Source: Candidatus Nanosynbacter sp. TM7-087
GTDB taxonomy: Bacteria; Patescibacteriota; Saccharimonadia; Saccharimonadales; Saccharimonadaceae
DNA length: 64,000 bases
Assembly: GCF_022828365.1 (NCBI RefSeq)
Contig: NZ_JAJQJU010000001.1
Coordinates: forward strand, 310,001 to 374,000
Direction: 5' to 3'
The notes under the pieces are model-generated. The model saw only the letters and a program-made list of their open reading frames with translations. It had not been told where the DNA came from and searched no databases. Positions within the stretch are counted from its first letter, which is position 1. Each line of letters begins with the position of its first letter. Positions 55,984 through 64,000 of the stretch are shown here, piece by piece. The translations under genes and the position numbers were made by a program.

Positions 55984-57807
55984 ATGAAGGACGCTAGCAA
56001 GATTCGAAACATTGCCATTATTGCCCACGTCGACCACGGCAAAACGACCATGGTTGACGGGCTATTAAAACAGTCGCGAACATTCCGCGACAACCAAGCC
56101 GAGATGAGCCAGGAATTGATTATGGATTCCGGGGATCAAGAGCACGAGCGCGGCATCACCATCACCGCCAAACAAACGTCAATTTTTTACGGCAACTATA
56201 AAATAAACATCATTGATACGCCAGGACACGCCGATTTCTCTGGCGAAGTTGAGCGAACCCTGAATATGGCTGACGGCGTTCTGCTGATCGTGGACGCACA
56301 GGAAGGTCCGATGCCTCAGACCAAATTCGTATTAGCGAAGGCGCTTGAGCTGGGACTGAAGCCTGTTGTGATTATCAATAAGATTGACAAGCCAGCCAGG
56401 CGAATTGCCGAAGTTGAAGACGAGTTGAGCGATCTGTTTTTGGAGCTAGCAACCGACGATTCTCAATTGCAATATCCAATTTATTACGCAATCGGACGCG
56501 ACGGAAAATCATGGAAAGAAATTCCTGCAAACACAGACGAAGATGCGGATTTGACGCCAATTTTTGACGCGATCATCAACGATATTCCAGCGCCAGACGT
56601 GACAGAAGATGGCGCGTTTCAATTGCTAGTTACAAGCTTGCAGTACGACACGTTCCAGGGGAAATACGCGATTGGGCGAATTGCTCGCGGATCCGTTAAG
56701 CGTGGCTTGCAAGTCAGTTTGATGAAAAATGGCGAAGTCGCGGGTTCTGCACGAATTGAGAAAGTTTTTGGCTATCGGGGCTTGAATCGCGAAGAGCTTG
56801 ACGAAGCTTTTGCTGGCGACATTGTGGCGCTGGTTGGCGTGGCTGACGCGCATATTGGCGATACGATTGCCGACAAAGAACAGCCTGAAGCGCTACCGAC
56901 AATTGACATTGAAGCGCCAACTTTGAGTATGTACCTCGGCCCAAACACCAGTCCAACGAAAGGTCGCGAAGGCGAGTTCACGACATCCAGGCAAATTGGC
57001 GACCGATTGAAGCGAGAGCTTGAAACCAATGTCGCGCTACGCGTTGAGGAAAATGGAATTGGCTTTACAATTTCTGGACGCGGCGAATTGCACTTGAGTG
57101 TTTTGATTGAAACTATGCGACGTGAAGGATTTGAGTTTGAGGTTGGACGACCGCAAGTTGTTACAATTACCGAGGACGGCGTCGAAAAAGAACCGATTGA
57201 AGAATTGCAAATTGAAGTCGGAAGCGAATTTATCGGCGCGATTAGCCAAGAGCTTGGCGCGCGACACGCCGAAATGAAATCCCAGGAAACGACCACCTCT
57301 GGCGCTGCTCGTTTGACTTACATTTTGCCAACTAGGGCGCTTATTGGCTTGAGAAATATTTTATTGACCGCCACCAGAGGTACGGTGATTATGAATTCCC
57401 TGCCTCATGGATATCAACCGCTTGGCGGAAAACTGCCAAAAACCCGCAATGGAGTTTTGATTGCGTTCGAGGCTGGCACAACAACACCTTACGCCCTGCA
57501 AGCAGCCGAAGCCCGTGGCGAATTATTGGTCGGGCCAGGAACAGAAGTTTACGCCGGAATGATTGTCGGGATTTACAATCGCCAAGAAGATATCGAAATC
57601 AACGTTTGTAAAGCCAAGCATTTGACCAACATGCGTTCCAAATCGTCGGATGGAACTGTGCAATTGACGCCATTTACGCAATTTAGCTTGGAGCAATGTA
57701 TCGACTTTATCGAAGATGACGAGCTTTTGGAAGTTACGCCAAAATCATTACGACTTCGCAAGCGATATCTGGACGCAAACGAACGAAAACGCGCCGCGAA
57801 ACAATAG
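55984..57807 (+). CDS. typA: GTPase TypA/BipA
   Basis: 607 residues from ATG 55984. G1 [49 protein letters not shown], and the TypA C-terminal block [28 protein letters not shown]. Ribosome-associated GTPase for 50S assembly and stress. A small hairpin GGTCTG / CAGACC followed by ATATTTTT lies just before the ATG (55955-55982) and overlaps an AGGAAGG site; it may limit translation. Confidence 0.95.
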   Translation: MKDASKIRNIAIIAHVDHGKTTMVDGLLKQSRTFRDNQAEMSQELIMDSGDQEHERGITITAKQTSIFYGNYKINIIDTPGHADFSGEVERTLNMADGVLLIVDAQEGPMPQTKFVLAKALELGLKPVVIINKIDKPARRIAEVEDELSDLFLELATDDSQLQYPIYYAIGRDGKSWKEIPANTDEDADLTPIFDAIINDIPAPDVTEDGAFQLLVTSLQYDTFQGKYAIGRIARGSVKRGLQVSLMKNGEVAGSARIEKVFGYRGLNREELDEAFAGDIVALVGVADAHIGDTIADKEQPEALPTIDIEAPTLSMYLGPNTSPTKGREGEFTTSRQIGDRLKRELETNVALRVEENGIGFTISGRGELHLSVLIETMRREGFEFEVGRPQVVTITEDGVEKEPIEELQIEVGSEFIGAISQELGARHAEMKSQETTTSGAARLTYILPTRALIGLRNILLTATRGTVIMNSLPHGYQPLGGKLPKTRNGVLIAFEAGTTTPYALQAAEARGELLVGPGTEVYAGMIVGIYNRQEDIEINVCKAKHLTNMRSKSSDGTVQLTPFTQFSLEQCIDFIEDDELLEVTPKSLRLRKRYLDANERKRAAKQ

Positions 57808-57819
57808 TCGTGTAAACCA

Positions 57820-57856
57820 CAAAAAACCGCCCCGTAATGGAGCGGTTTATTTTTAT
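57820..57856. terminator. bidirectional terminator between typA and the DUF2569-like gene
   Basis: AAACCGC / GCGGTTT stem with A and T runs on both sides. Confidence 0.85.
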
Positions 57857-57869
57857 ACGCAGAAAGAAA

Positions 57870-58439
57870 TTAGTTGACAAGAGTTTCTTTGACTCGGCGA
57901 GAAGCAAAGAAGTACAAGATTACCAATCCTTCTACTATTAGCATTGTAACGATTCCGGTAATAAATGCTGAGGCATCTACTTCTGACTTTCCAGACGCAT
58001 ATATAACTACCGCATTTGCAACATTGCCCAATCCAGCCGTGGCGATCGTAGCAACAGCTAGCCACTTACCAAGACGCTTCTGCATCGTTATAAACACAAC
58101 TGCACAAATAGCCAAGACTACCAGTATAGGTGAAAATATCAAAGAAATGACGTTCTCTGGCTGGCTAAGATTCATTATAGCCTGGAAAAACACTGCTGTA
58201 TTGACAAGGCTACCGATAACGAAACAAACCACAAAGAACATTAACCAACCCTTAACACCCTTCAGGGATTCCGCCATCACGACATATTGCACAGGCGCTG
58301 CTTGAGGTTGTGCAAAATATTGCTGACTGACCGGTTGCTGCTCATACGGCGTGTTCTGCGGTTGTGGTGCAGGACCGTATTGTACGTTTGGATCAGGCTG
58401 TGGCGCATATTGCGGCTGCTGAGGTTCTTGTTTTGGCAT
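57870..58439 (-). CDS. DUF2569-like membrane protein with P/Q-rich N-terminus
   Basis: 189 residues from ATG 58439, with AAAAGGAGAAG upstream. Residues 1-48 are Pro/Gln/Tyr-rich and disordered; GVKGWLMFFVVCFVIGSLV begins four membrane helices, fitting the DUF2569 group by its G-x-x-G-W-L entry. The P/Q/Y tail resembles the cytosolic tail of the protease at 26940. Function unknown. Confidence 0.7.
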   Translation of the reverse strand: MPKQEPQQPQYAPQPDPNVQYGPAPQPQNTPYEQQPVSQQYFAQPQAAPVQYVVMAESLKGVKGWLMFFVVCFVIGSLVNTAVFFQAIMNLSQPENVISLIFSPILVVLAICAVVFITMQKRLGKWLAVATIATAGLGNVANAVVIYASGKSEVDASAFITGIVTMLIVEGLVILYFFASRRVKETLVN

Positions 58440-58475
58440 ATTAACTTCTCCTTTTAAGAATATTGGTAATGCCAA

Positions 58476-59648
58476 TTATACCACATCCTTAATTTCCTCT
58501 GGTAAAAATCCTTTGTCGTGCTTAAAGCCAGCCTGCCACTTATAGTCCCTGTTATAGCCCAAATCTTTCATCAATTTGGTCGGAGCGTTCCTGAGATGCA
58601 ACGGCACGGGAGAATTCGGATATTTGCGCGCCAGTTCAAAAGCGCTGTACATTAAATCAGTAATTTCACGTGACTTCTGGCTACGAGCCAACGCAATAGC
58701 GCAATGGAACAAATTATACTTAGCCTCCGGAAGACCAACGCGCTCAACAGCCTCAAATGTCGCAATTGCCAGGCTCAGCGCACCATTACCCGCCAGCCCG
58801 ATATCTTCCGATGCAAAAATCACCATCCGCCGAGCAATAAACTTCGGATCCTCGCCCGCGTCAATCATTCGCGCCAAATAATACGTCGCAGCCGTCGCGT
58901 CACTGCCTCTTAGCGACTTGATAAAAGCGGAAATCACGTCGTAATGCGAATCGCCTTTTTTATCATAGCCTGGAAGTCGCTTCTGAGCCGCCGCTTTAAC
59001 CACTTCCGGCGTTACTTTTTCGTTAAAACTCAGCGCCAATTCCAAATTGCCCAGCGCCACCCTTGCGTCGCCATCTGATAATTCCGCCAAATAATCCAGA
59101 GCTTTGGGCGAAACTTGTTTGGACTTTTTCAGAACTTTCAGCGCTCTTTTTAATACGGATATGATTTCGTCTTTTGTCAATCGCTGAAGAACTAAAACTC
59201 GCGAACGCGACAGTAGCGGCATGATGACTTCAAAGCTCGGATTCTCGGTCGTCGCACCGATTAACGTAATTAGCCCACTCTCAACGTGCGGCAAAAACGC
59301 GTCTTGCTGTGCCTTGTTAAAGCGATGGATTTCGTCAACGAATAGAATTGTCCTGAGTCCTAAATTCCAATTTTGACGGGCGTGTCCAATCACTTGTTCA
59401 ACGTCCTTTTTTCCGCTTGTAACTGCCGACAGCTCAATAAACTCCGCCTTCACCTCGCGCGCAATAATCCGCGCCAACGTCGTTTTTCCAGTTCCCGGCG
59501 GACCCCACAATATCAAACTGACCGGCTCGCCATTCTTAACGATTCGCCTCAATAACTCGCCCTCGCCAAGCAAATGACTCTGCCCTATCACCTCATCCAG
59601 CGTCTGCGGTCTCATCTGTTCAGCCAGCGGCTGTCTACTATCACTCAT
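58476..59648 (-). CDS. rarA: replication-associated AAA+ ATPase RarA (MgsA)
   Basis: 390 residues from ATG 59648; TATAAT ends 6 bases upstream and excludes the longer frame. Begins [24 protein letters not shown], Walker [15 protein letters not shown], Walker [23 protein letters not shown], sensor [10 protein letters not shown], and the C-terminal clamp-loader-like domain. Acts at stalled forks. Confidence 0.95.
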   Translation of the reverse strand: MSDSRQPLAEQMRPQTLDEVIGQSHLLGEGELLRRIVKNGEPVSLILWGPPGTGKTTLARIIAREVKAEFIELSAVTSGKKDVEQVIGHARQNWNLGLRTILFVDEIHRFNKAQQDAFLPHVESGLITLIGATTENPSFEVIMPLLSRSRVLVLQRLTKDEIISVLKRALKVLKKSKQVSPKALDYLAELSDGDARVALGNLELALSFNEKVTPEVVKAAAQKRLPGYDKKGDSHYDVISAFIKSLRGSDATAATYYLARMIDAGEDPKFIARRMVIFASEDIGLAGNGALSLAIATFEAVERVGLPEAKYNLFHCAIALARSQKSREITDLMYSAFELARKYPNSPVPLHLRNAPTKLMKDLGYNRDYKWQAGFKHDKGFLPEEIKDVV

Positions 59649-59750
59649 ACTCCCATTATATCGCGAAATCCATAAAGCCAAAAAGTCGTCCGCCACTTAC
59701 ACTTTCCTCACACAAAATGCTACAATAGATCTATATAAATAGGAGGAAAA

Positions 59751-60497
59751 ATGGGAGCATTTGTAGTAATAATCTTAGTATCTATCGGGCTTTATGTGCT
59801 TGGTGGCATTAAAATTGTCAATCAATATCAACGCGGCGTGGTTTTAACGCTTGGTCGATTTACTGGCGTTCGCGAACCAGGATTAAGAGTCGTCATTCCA
59901 GGCTTACAGACAATGATGCTGGTCGATATTCGCTCAACTCCAATTGACGTTCCAAAACAAGAAGTCATCACCAAAGACAACGTCACGGTCGGCGTTGATG
60001 CGGTAGTTTATTTCCGAGTCATCAACGCACCAAAAGCCGTGTTGGAAACCACGAACTATATTTACGCAACTAGTCAATTTGCCCAAGCAGCACTGCGCGA
60101 CGTCACCGGAAATGTTGATATGGACGATTTGCTTGCCAAGCGTGAAGAGATTTCCCAGCAGATCAAGGAAATTGTTGATGCCGAAACCGACAAATGGGGC
60201 ATTGACGTCGAGAACGTTAAGATTCAGAATATCGAACTTCCTGGCGATATGAAGCGCGCCATGGCCAAACAGGCCGAGGCAGAACGCGAACGTCGCGCCA
60301 ACATCATCAACGCTGACGGTGAAAAAGCCGCAGCCGAGACATTAGCCCAAGCCGCAGAAATCCTAGCAAAAACTCAAGGCGCTATCAATCTGCGAACATT
60401 GAACACCTTAGAGCGAATCTCTACAGAGCCAAGTCAAAAGACGATGATGTTATTCCCTATCGAACTCATCGACGCGATTCGTGGCAGTAAAAAATAG
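59751..60497 (+). CDS. stomatin/prohibitin-like (SPFH, slipin) membrane protein
   Basis: 248 residues. N-terminal membrane helix (2-20), then the SPFH domain: YQRGVVLTLGRFTGVREPGLRVVIPG, STPIDVPKQEVITKDNVTVGVDAVVYFRV, and a helical coiled-coil tail KQAEAERERRANIINADGEKAAAETLAQAAE. AGGAGGAAAA site. Forms oligomeric membrane scaffolds; the usual NfeD partner is not adjacent. Confidence 0.93.
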   Translation: MGAFVVIILVSIGLYVLGGIKIVNQYQRGVVLTLGRFTGVREPGLRVVIPGLQTMMLVDIRSTPIDVPKQEVITKDNVTVGVDAVVYFRVINAPKAVLETTNYIYATSQFAQAALRDVTGNVDMDDLLAKREEISQQIKEIVDAETDKWGIDVENVKIQNIELPGDMKRAMAKQAEAERERRANIINADGEKAAAETLAQAAEILAKTQGAINLRTLNTLERISTEPSQKTMMLFPIELIDAIRGSKK

Positions 60498-60514
60498 AAC
60501 ATTTATCAATAAAT

Positions 60515-60546
60515 AAGCACTCTGTAATTTTACAGGGTGCTTTATA
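60515..60546. terminator. terminator after the slipin gene
   Basis: AAGCAC(T)CTGT / ACAG(G)GTGCTT stem followed by TATAATT on the plus strand and by T-rich sequence on the minus strand. Confidence 0.75.
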
Positions 60547-60551
60547 ATTCC

Positions 60552-60626
60552 TGGTGCGGATGGGGAGAGTCGAACTCCCATCTCAACCTTGGGAAGGTCA
60601 CATAATAGCCGCTATACGACACCCGC
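60552..60626 (-). tRNA. tRNA-Gly(CCC)
   Basis: 75 nt with CCA. Acceptor GCGGGTG / CATCCGC (one G-U), D-loop with GG, anticodon loop TTCCCAA (anticodon CCC, reads GGG), T-loop TTCGACT normal. Confidence 0.9.
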
Positions 60627-60693
60627 GCTCGATAAAATTATAACACCCTTGCCAGATGGCGACAAGTTTAGTACAATTAAATAGCAAGTTTGT

Positions 60694-60769
60694 GGCTCTT
60701 TAGCTCAGTTGGTAGAGCAGAGGCCTGAAGAGCCTTGTGTCCCCAGTTCAAGTCTGGGAGGAGCCACCA
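60694..60769 (+). tRNA. tRNA-Phe(GAA)
   Basis: 76 nt with CCA. Acceptor GGCTCTT / AGGAGCC, D-loop AGTTGGTA, anticodon loop CTGAAGA (anticodon GAA), T-loop TTCAAGT. Confidence 0.94.
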
Positions 60770-60818
60770 AATATTGCATTTCATTCACGACTTTGCTACA
60801 ATGAATCGTGAACAACAT

Positions 60819-60894
60819 GCGGGTATAGCTCAGTTGTTAGAGCGCTTCCTTGCCATGGAAGAGGCCAGGAGTTAGAGTCTCCTTACCCGCACCA
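60819..60894 (+). tRNA. tRNA-Gly(GCC) with altered D/T-loop contact
   Basis: 76 nt with CCA. Acceptor GCGGGTA / TACCCGC and anticodon loop TTGCCAT (GCC) are sound. Position 19 is T (60837) instead of G, and position 56 is A (60874) instead of C: the G19-C56 elbow pair is replaced by a possible U-A pair. All stems are intact, so it is probably functional. Phage genes begin beyond it. Confidence 0.93.
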
Positions 60895-60934
60895 ATGAAT
60901 TTGGTACCGTAAACAATTCGTGATTTTGTTAAAT

Positions 60935-60956
60935 AGACGTTTAGGCGTCTTTTTTG
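60935..60956 (+). terminator. terminator after tRNA-Gly(GCC)
   Basis: AGACG / CGTCT stem followed by TTTTTTG. Confidence 0.8.
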
Positions 60957-60992
60957 TTTGTTTTTAAGCTCGCCTTGCGGGTTATTTTTCGT

Positions 60993-61030
60993 AAAAGAGA
61001 GGCATGCACCGCAAGGCATGCCTCTCTTTT
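60993..61030. terminator. strong bidirectional hairpin at the chromosome/phage border
   Basis: Perfect 15-bp stem AAAAGAGAGGCATGC / GCATGCCTCTCTTTT with an 8-base loop, T run on both strands. The rest of the 331-base gap 60895-61225 shows no gene; it contains a T-rich stretch and upstream sequence of the first phage gene. Confidence 0.85.
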
Positions 61031-61225
61031 GTTACTCCAACCGGGACAACTAACGGGTTTAGCTGTTCCGCAGGGTTAGCAAAACTCCTGATGGAAATGT
61101 TGAGAACGTTAACAATTTGACTTTTGCAAACAACAATTACCTTCCGATATTTAAGCGAACGGCCGAAATAATAATCACAAGCGGCGACAGAGAGCTCAAT
61201 ACCGGAAGGCTGATAATAAAAAGAA

Positions 61226-61729
61226 ATGGAGGTACAAACCGTTCGTATCATACGCATGGTCCTCGTGATAGCAATAGCAGCACTACTCATGCCAGCGGCT
61301 AAACAGCCCCAGGAAGAAATGGCAGCACCATTATCACACAATAACGAGATTCAGAAACAGCAGACGATATCACCAAAGCCTCAGACAGTTTTGGCGGTGT
61401 CCGAAGCAGAACCGCCAAGCACTAAGTACGACTTGATGCGTGCCGCTGGTATTCCCGAAAGCGATTGGATATCAGTAGACTACATCATCGAACACGAAAG
61501 TTCTTGGCGGCACAATGTTTGGAACAAAGGCAGCTCTGGCGCATACGGATTGTGCCAGAGCCTGCCAGTGACCAAGATGGCATCTGCGGGAGATGACTAC
61601 ATAACAAATCCCGTTACGCAGCTACGCTGGTGTCACAATTACGCCATCAGCCGATATGGTAGTTGGCAGGCAGCCGCCGCGTTCTGGAAACGTACCGACC
61701 CGCGTCCCTACCCGGGACATTGGTGGTAA
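61226..61729 (+). CDS. phage transglycosylase-like muralytic enzyme with membrane signal
   Basis: 167 residues. A hydrophobic segment (about 11-24) could be a signal or anchor. The C-terminal ~90 residues fit an SLT/lysozyme-like fold: VDYIIEHESSWRHNVWNKGSSGAYGLCQSLP has the catalytic Glu in HESSW and the GAYGLCQ loop, and SRYGSWQAAAAFW closes it. This is the type found in phages of Actinobacteria and other Gram-positives. Start codon uncertain: GGAGG lies just after ATG 61226, so ATG 61256 is possible. Role: host wall degradation at lysis or entry. Confidence 0.82.
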   Translation: MEVQTVRIIRMVLVIAIAALLMPAAKQPQEEMAAPLSHNNEIQKQQTISPKPQTVLAVSEAEPPSTKYDLMRAAGIPESDWISVDYIIEHESSWRHNVWNKGSSGAYGLCQSLPVTKMASAGDDYITNPVTQLRWCHNYAISRYGSWQAAAAFWKRTDPRPYPGHWW

Positions 61730-61765
61730 TAAACAACAAAAACAGCCGGAAAGGAGATCAACTCT

Positions 61766-61999
61766 ATGGGCAAACTTAAAACAGCAATCAACAACGTAAC
61801 TGTCTTTTTGGACAATGCCTGGACTATCATGGTCCGCGCCGCAGAGATAGTAGCGGGAATAAAGCTCTTTGGAGTCCAGTACATGGAAACCGCAATCGGG
61901 ACTCTACCGATTGCACAAATCCTCGGAGCAATTCTCATTACTGATGTGACTGTCTTTGCTTATTCTCTGCTTCGCTCGCAAAGTGAAAAGAAGAGATGA
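61766..61999 (+). CDS. holin-like small phage membrane protein
   Basis: 77 residues, AAAGGAGAT site. Two weakly hydrophobic segments (about 20-35 and 45-66) and a basic end SQSEKKR. Size, topology and position next to the muralytic gene suggest a holin, but sequence alone does not prove it. Overlaps the RusA-like gene by 4 bases. Confidence 0.6.
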   Translation: MGKLKTAINNVTVFLDNAWTIMVRAAEIVAGIKLFGVQYMETAIGTLPIAQILGAILITDVTVFAYSLLRSQSEKKR

Positions 62000-62352
62000 A
62001 AAAACATATCAGTATTACACCGGCTAGCAAACCACGCATGACGAGAAGCGATAAGTGGAATGAGCGTCCGTCAGTAATGAACTATCGAGCGTACGGCGAC
62101 GAGCTAAGGCTGAAACTGCCAGGATATGAGCCGCCTGAAACGTTTACGATTGAATTTGCTCTGCCCATGCCAAAAAGTTGGTCGAACAAGAAGCGTAAAG
62201 CCATGAATGGACGCCCACACCAGCAGAAACCGGATATAGACAATCTGGTTAAGGCGTTTTTGGATCATCTCTGCGAGGATGATTCGTACGTCTGGAAGGT
62301 GTGTGCATCCAAGATATGGGCTGAGCACGGCGGAATAACTATCGAAACTTAA
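61996..62352 (+). CDS. RusA-like Holliday-junction resolvase
   Basis: 118 residues. FALPMPKSWSNKKRKAMNGRPHQQKPDIDNLVKAFLDHLCEDDSYV has the acidic cluster D-x-D-N...K...D...DD typical of RusA. Resolves four-way junctions before packaging. Overlap ATGA with the previous gene. Confidence 0.88.
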   Translation: MKKHISITPASKPRMTRSDKWNERPSVMNYRAYGDELRLKLPGYEPPETFTIEFALPMPKSWSNKKRKAMNGRPHQQKPDIDNLVKAFLDHLCEDDSYVWKVCASKIWAEHGGITIET

Positions 62353-62366
62353 GGAGGAATCCGAGA

Positions 62367-62624
62367 ATGGGGATCTTACAGCTTTTATCCAGAAAGAAAG
62401 ATGACGAGTCTGAGCTTGAAATTCGCAGTGAGGACGAAGACTATACCGAGTGGCACGTCAAGCCATATTTTGAAGCAAGAGACTTGTCATTAACCTTTCG
62501 GTCCCGATCTGATGCGCGCGATTATAAAAGACTGCTAGCGAAAAGCTTTTACCATATCCATTCAAAAATCATTCGCCGGGATTGGCAAGGCGGATTCATC
62601 CGAGAGGAGAAAGAGGTCGGATAA
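62367..62624 (+). CDS. small phage protein, unknown
   Basis: 85 residues, AAGGAGG site. Charged and soluble; mix of acidic N-terminus (KKDDESELEIRSEDEDYTEW) and basic C-terminus. No family recognised. In the terminase-proximal gene row. Confidence 0.6.
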   Translation: MGILQLLSRKKDDESELEIRSEDEDYTEWHVKPYFEARDLSLTFRSRSDARDYKRLLAKSFYHIHSKIIRRDWQGGFIREEKEVG

Positions 62625-62705
62625 TCACTAAACTGGTGCCGAAACCGGTTAAATGGCTTGGCGATGCCCACCCTTGCCAAGCAGCAGCCAGAGATAGGTA
62701 AAAAT

Positions 62706-62969
62706 ATGAACGATAGCAAGCACGTACACAAATGGGAGTGTCTCCGAGCAGATAAGCTTATTTGCCATAGATGTAATACGGTCGCGGAAATTGACACGTT
62801 AATTACTAACAACCGTAATGATGCTTATCTCAAAGCGAAGGTCGATATTCTGTCTAAGCAGTTATATGCTGGCGACCTAAAGAAAGATGCTCGCGAGAAA
62901 GCTTATGCGTGGCTGGTGGAGCATAATCCGGATGCTATCAAGAAAGACGAACAGGTATCGATGCTATGA
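62706..62969 (+). CDS. small phage protein with possible zinc ribbon
   Basis: 87 residues from ATG 62706. HVHKWECLRADKLICHRCNT offers two His and three or four Cys that could bind zinc; the rest is helical. Start at 62658 is in frame but lacks a site. Overlaps the next small ORF (ATGA). Confidence 0.6.
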   Translation: MNDSKHVHKWECLRADKLICHRCNTVAEIDTLITNNRNDAYLKAKVDILSKQLYAGDLKKDAREKAYAWLVEHNPDAIKKDEQVSML

Positions 62970-63073
62970 CAAGAGACGAAATGATCAAGCGGATTGAGAG
63001 TACATTAAGACGTGCTGAACGCGCCATTGTTGAACTTCGCAAAGAGCTAAAGAGACTACGGAGCGAGGGCTAG
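62966..63073 (+). CDS. 35-residue phage coiled-coil peptide
   Basis: ATG overlapping the previous stop, ending TAG 63073. Sequence MTRDEMIKRIESTLRRAERA continues as one charged amphipathic helix. Kept because of the tight ATGA coupling and because it fills the only gap in the gene row; too short to assign. Confidence 0.5.
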   Translation: MTRDEMIKRIESTLRRAERAIVELRKELKRLRSEG

Positions 63074-63077
63074 GTTT

Positions 63078-63314
63078 ATGGCGGTCGAGTATGTCCTGTA
63101 CAAGGGAGAAGAGATAGTAGGAATAGGTACGGCTGATGAGCTATCTCGACGGCTTGGACTACGTCCGCAAACTATTCGAAGTTACTCCTCGCCTTCTCAT
63201 ATGCGCCGCGTAGAAGAAAGCGCCGATCCAGAGTCGAGGATTGTGGCGGTAAGAGTTAAACATGGAAAGGAAGATGATGGCGATGACTCAGAAAAACAAC
63301 AAAGTGGCGATTGA
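63078..63314 (+). CDS. small phage protein with helix-turn-helix-like segment
   Basis: 78 residues. TADELSRRLGLRPQTIRSYSSP looks like a DNA-binding helix-turn-helix; acidic C-terminus GDDSEKQQSGD. Overlaps the terminase small-subunit frame by about 38 bases. Confidence 0.6.
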   Translation: MAVEYVLYKGEEIVGIGTADELSRRLGLRPQTIRSYSSPSHMRRVEESADPESRIVAVRVKHGKEDDGDDSEKQQSGD

Positions 63315-63882
63315 GGCGCATGCTCAGCGTATTGTAGATGTGGTGGTCCGCAAAGCCGAGCCTGCACCTGAGCCGCCAAAGCCTGTCTATGAGTACTCAC
63401 CCGGTCGTCCGATGAAATTTCAGGATATCGACGAGCTGCGCGCCATGATACTCGAGTACTTTAAGAATGCAGCGCCCCACTGGGAAGAACAAACTGAGTA
63501 TATTGACCGCCGTGACCCTAAATCTGGAAAGATTGTCATTGAAAACGGAAGGGTCGTCCAAGACAAGGTGATCCGCAAAGTTAAAACCAAACAGAAACCA
63601 CTCACCGTTACTGGTTTAGCTGTTGCACTAGGCACATCACGCGATGTGTTATTAGACTATGAGACCACATATTCAGAGAAATATCCAGAATTTTCCAACA
63701 CGATAAAAGAAGCGAAAGAACAGATTAAAGCCTATGCGGAGGAGTCTCTGTTTGGCACTAATACTGCTGGCGTAATATTTAGCTTGAAGAATAACTGGGG
63801 ATTCAAAGACAAATATGAGACCGAGAACACTAACCGTGAGGTTAAGTTCATTAACACTGTTCCGAGGACGCCAGAATCATGA
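63277..63882 (+). CDS. phage terminase small subunit
   Basis: About 201 residues; in-frame ATGs at 63262, 63274, 63277 and 63283 are possible and an AAAGGAAG site favours the middle ones. The C-terminal half (TVTGLAVALGTSRDVLLDYE, EESLFGTNTAGVIFSLKNNWGFKDKYE) matches the small terminase type with an N-terminal DNA-binding domain. Recognises phage DNA for packaging. Stop overlaps the large-subunit start (ATGA). Confidence 0.82.
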   Translation: MAMTQKNNKVAIEAHAQRIVDVVVRKAEPAPEPPKPVYEYSPGRPMKFQDIDELRAMILEYFKNAAPHWEEQTEYIDRRDPKSGKIVIENGRVVQDKVIRKVKTKQKPLTVTGLAVALGTSRDVLLDYETTYSEKYPEFSNTIKEAKEQIKAYAEESLFGTNTAGVIFSLKNNWGFKDKYETENTNREVKFINTVPRTPES

Positions 63883-64000
63883 CAGAGATAGTCAAAGTAC
63901 CGGATTACACTGCTTCGCCTCGTCAGACATTGTTTCATACATCAACAGCTTTTGAGCGATTCTACGGTGGTGCTGCCGGCGGAGGAAAGACTGCCGCACT
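63879..64000 (+). CDS. phage terminase large subunit, 5' end only
   Basis: 40 residues inside the window, cut by its end. Walker A-like YGGAAGGGKTAAL at residues ~29-41 is the ATPase P-loop of TerL. Directly coupled to the small subunit. Confidence 0.88.
   Translation, partial: MTEIVKVPDYTASPRQTLFHTSTAFERFYGGAAGGGKTAA

Larger units (their letters stand above)
60895..64000 (+). mobile_element. left part of a prophage, continuing beyond the window
   Basis: Eight or more co-directional, overlapping small genes follow tRNA-Gly(GCC): muralytic enzyme, holin-like, RusA-like, several unknown, terminase small and large. Spacing (ATGA overlaps) and order fit a packaging/lysis region of a tailed phage. 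No integrase is in view, so the left border is only inferred from the tRNA and the gene content. Confidence 0.8.

Noticed and set aside
60837..61019. Antisense ORF across tRNA-Gly(GCC)
   Set aside because: It overlaps the tRNA and two terminators, has no ribosome site, and no plausible protein features.

Overview
The window reads as a chromosome segment of a Candidatus Saccharibacteria (TM7, Patescibacteria/CPR) genome or a close relative. The basis is a compact, moderately AT-rich genome in which the S10-spc ribosomal cluster lacks rpmD (L30) between rpsE and rplO, uses TGA as a normal stop, carries zinc-free S14 and L36, and sits next to tuf, rpoBC and a few short metabolic stretches. The phylum is inferred from gene content and protein flavour; no search was run.

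Layout. 1-13.8 kb: ribosomal genes on the minus strand, rpsJ down to rpsK with infA, rpmJ and secY. The cluster is broken into several transcription units by two small membrane-protein genes (5566-6093, 13045-13377) and one opposite-strand gene (1241-1816), each with its own terminators and promoters. 13.8-20 kb: ldh, a lipoprotein, tuf, tgt and a large unknown acidic protein. 20-24.7 kb: glgB, two tandem small membrane-protein genes with near-identical flanks, and a ThrE-like exporter. 24.7-31.5 kb: fusA, a membrane-anchored serine protease, yajQ, rpsG, rpsL, a MazG-like gene. 31.5-46.7 kb: rpoC-rpoB, tmk-HIT-dcd, folA, thyA, clpP, tig, hisS and a SpoU-type methylase.

46.7-55.3 kb is the accessory hot spot. 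Three unrelated small ORFs sit in cassettes with the same structured leader and a 3' tail whose last arm is the reverse complement of a leader segment. Between them, next to two tRNA-Leu genes, lies a 4.3 kb defence cassette bounded by 234-bp inverted repeats differing at one base: a DNA methyltransferase, a PD-(D/E)XK nuclease, a RhuM-like fragment, and a TIR-like (DUF1863) gene paired with a small membrane protein. A copy of the tRNA-Leu(TAG) 3' flank lies inverted at the left edge of the cassette.

55.3-60.9 kb returns to core genes (typA, rarA, a DUF2569-like protein, a stomatin-like protein) and a tRNA cluster. From 60.9 kb to the window end, phage genes follow tRNA-Gly(GCC): transglycosylase, holin-like protein, RusA-like resolvase, small ORFs, terminase small subunit and the start of the large subunit. 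Many genes have a -10 box 6-8 bases before the start codon and no ribosome-binding site, so leaderless transcripts look common here.
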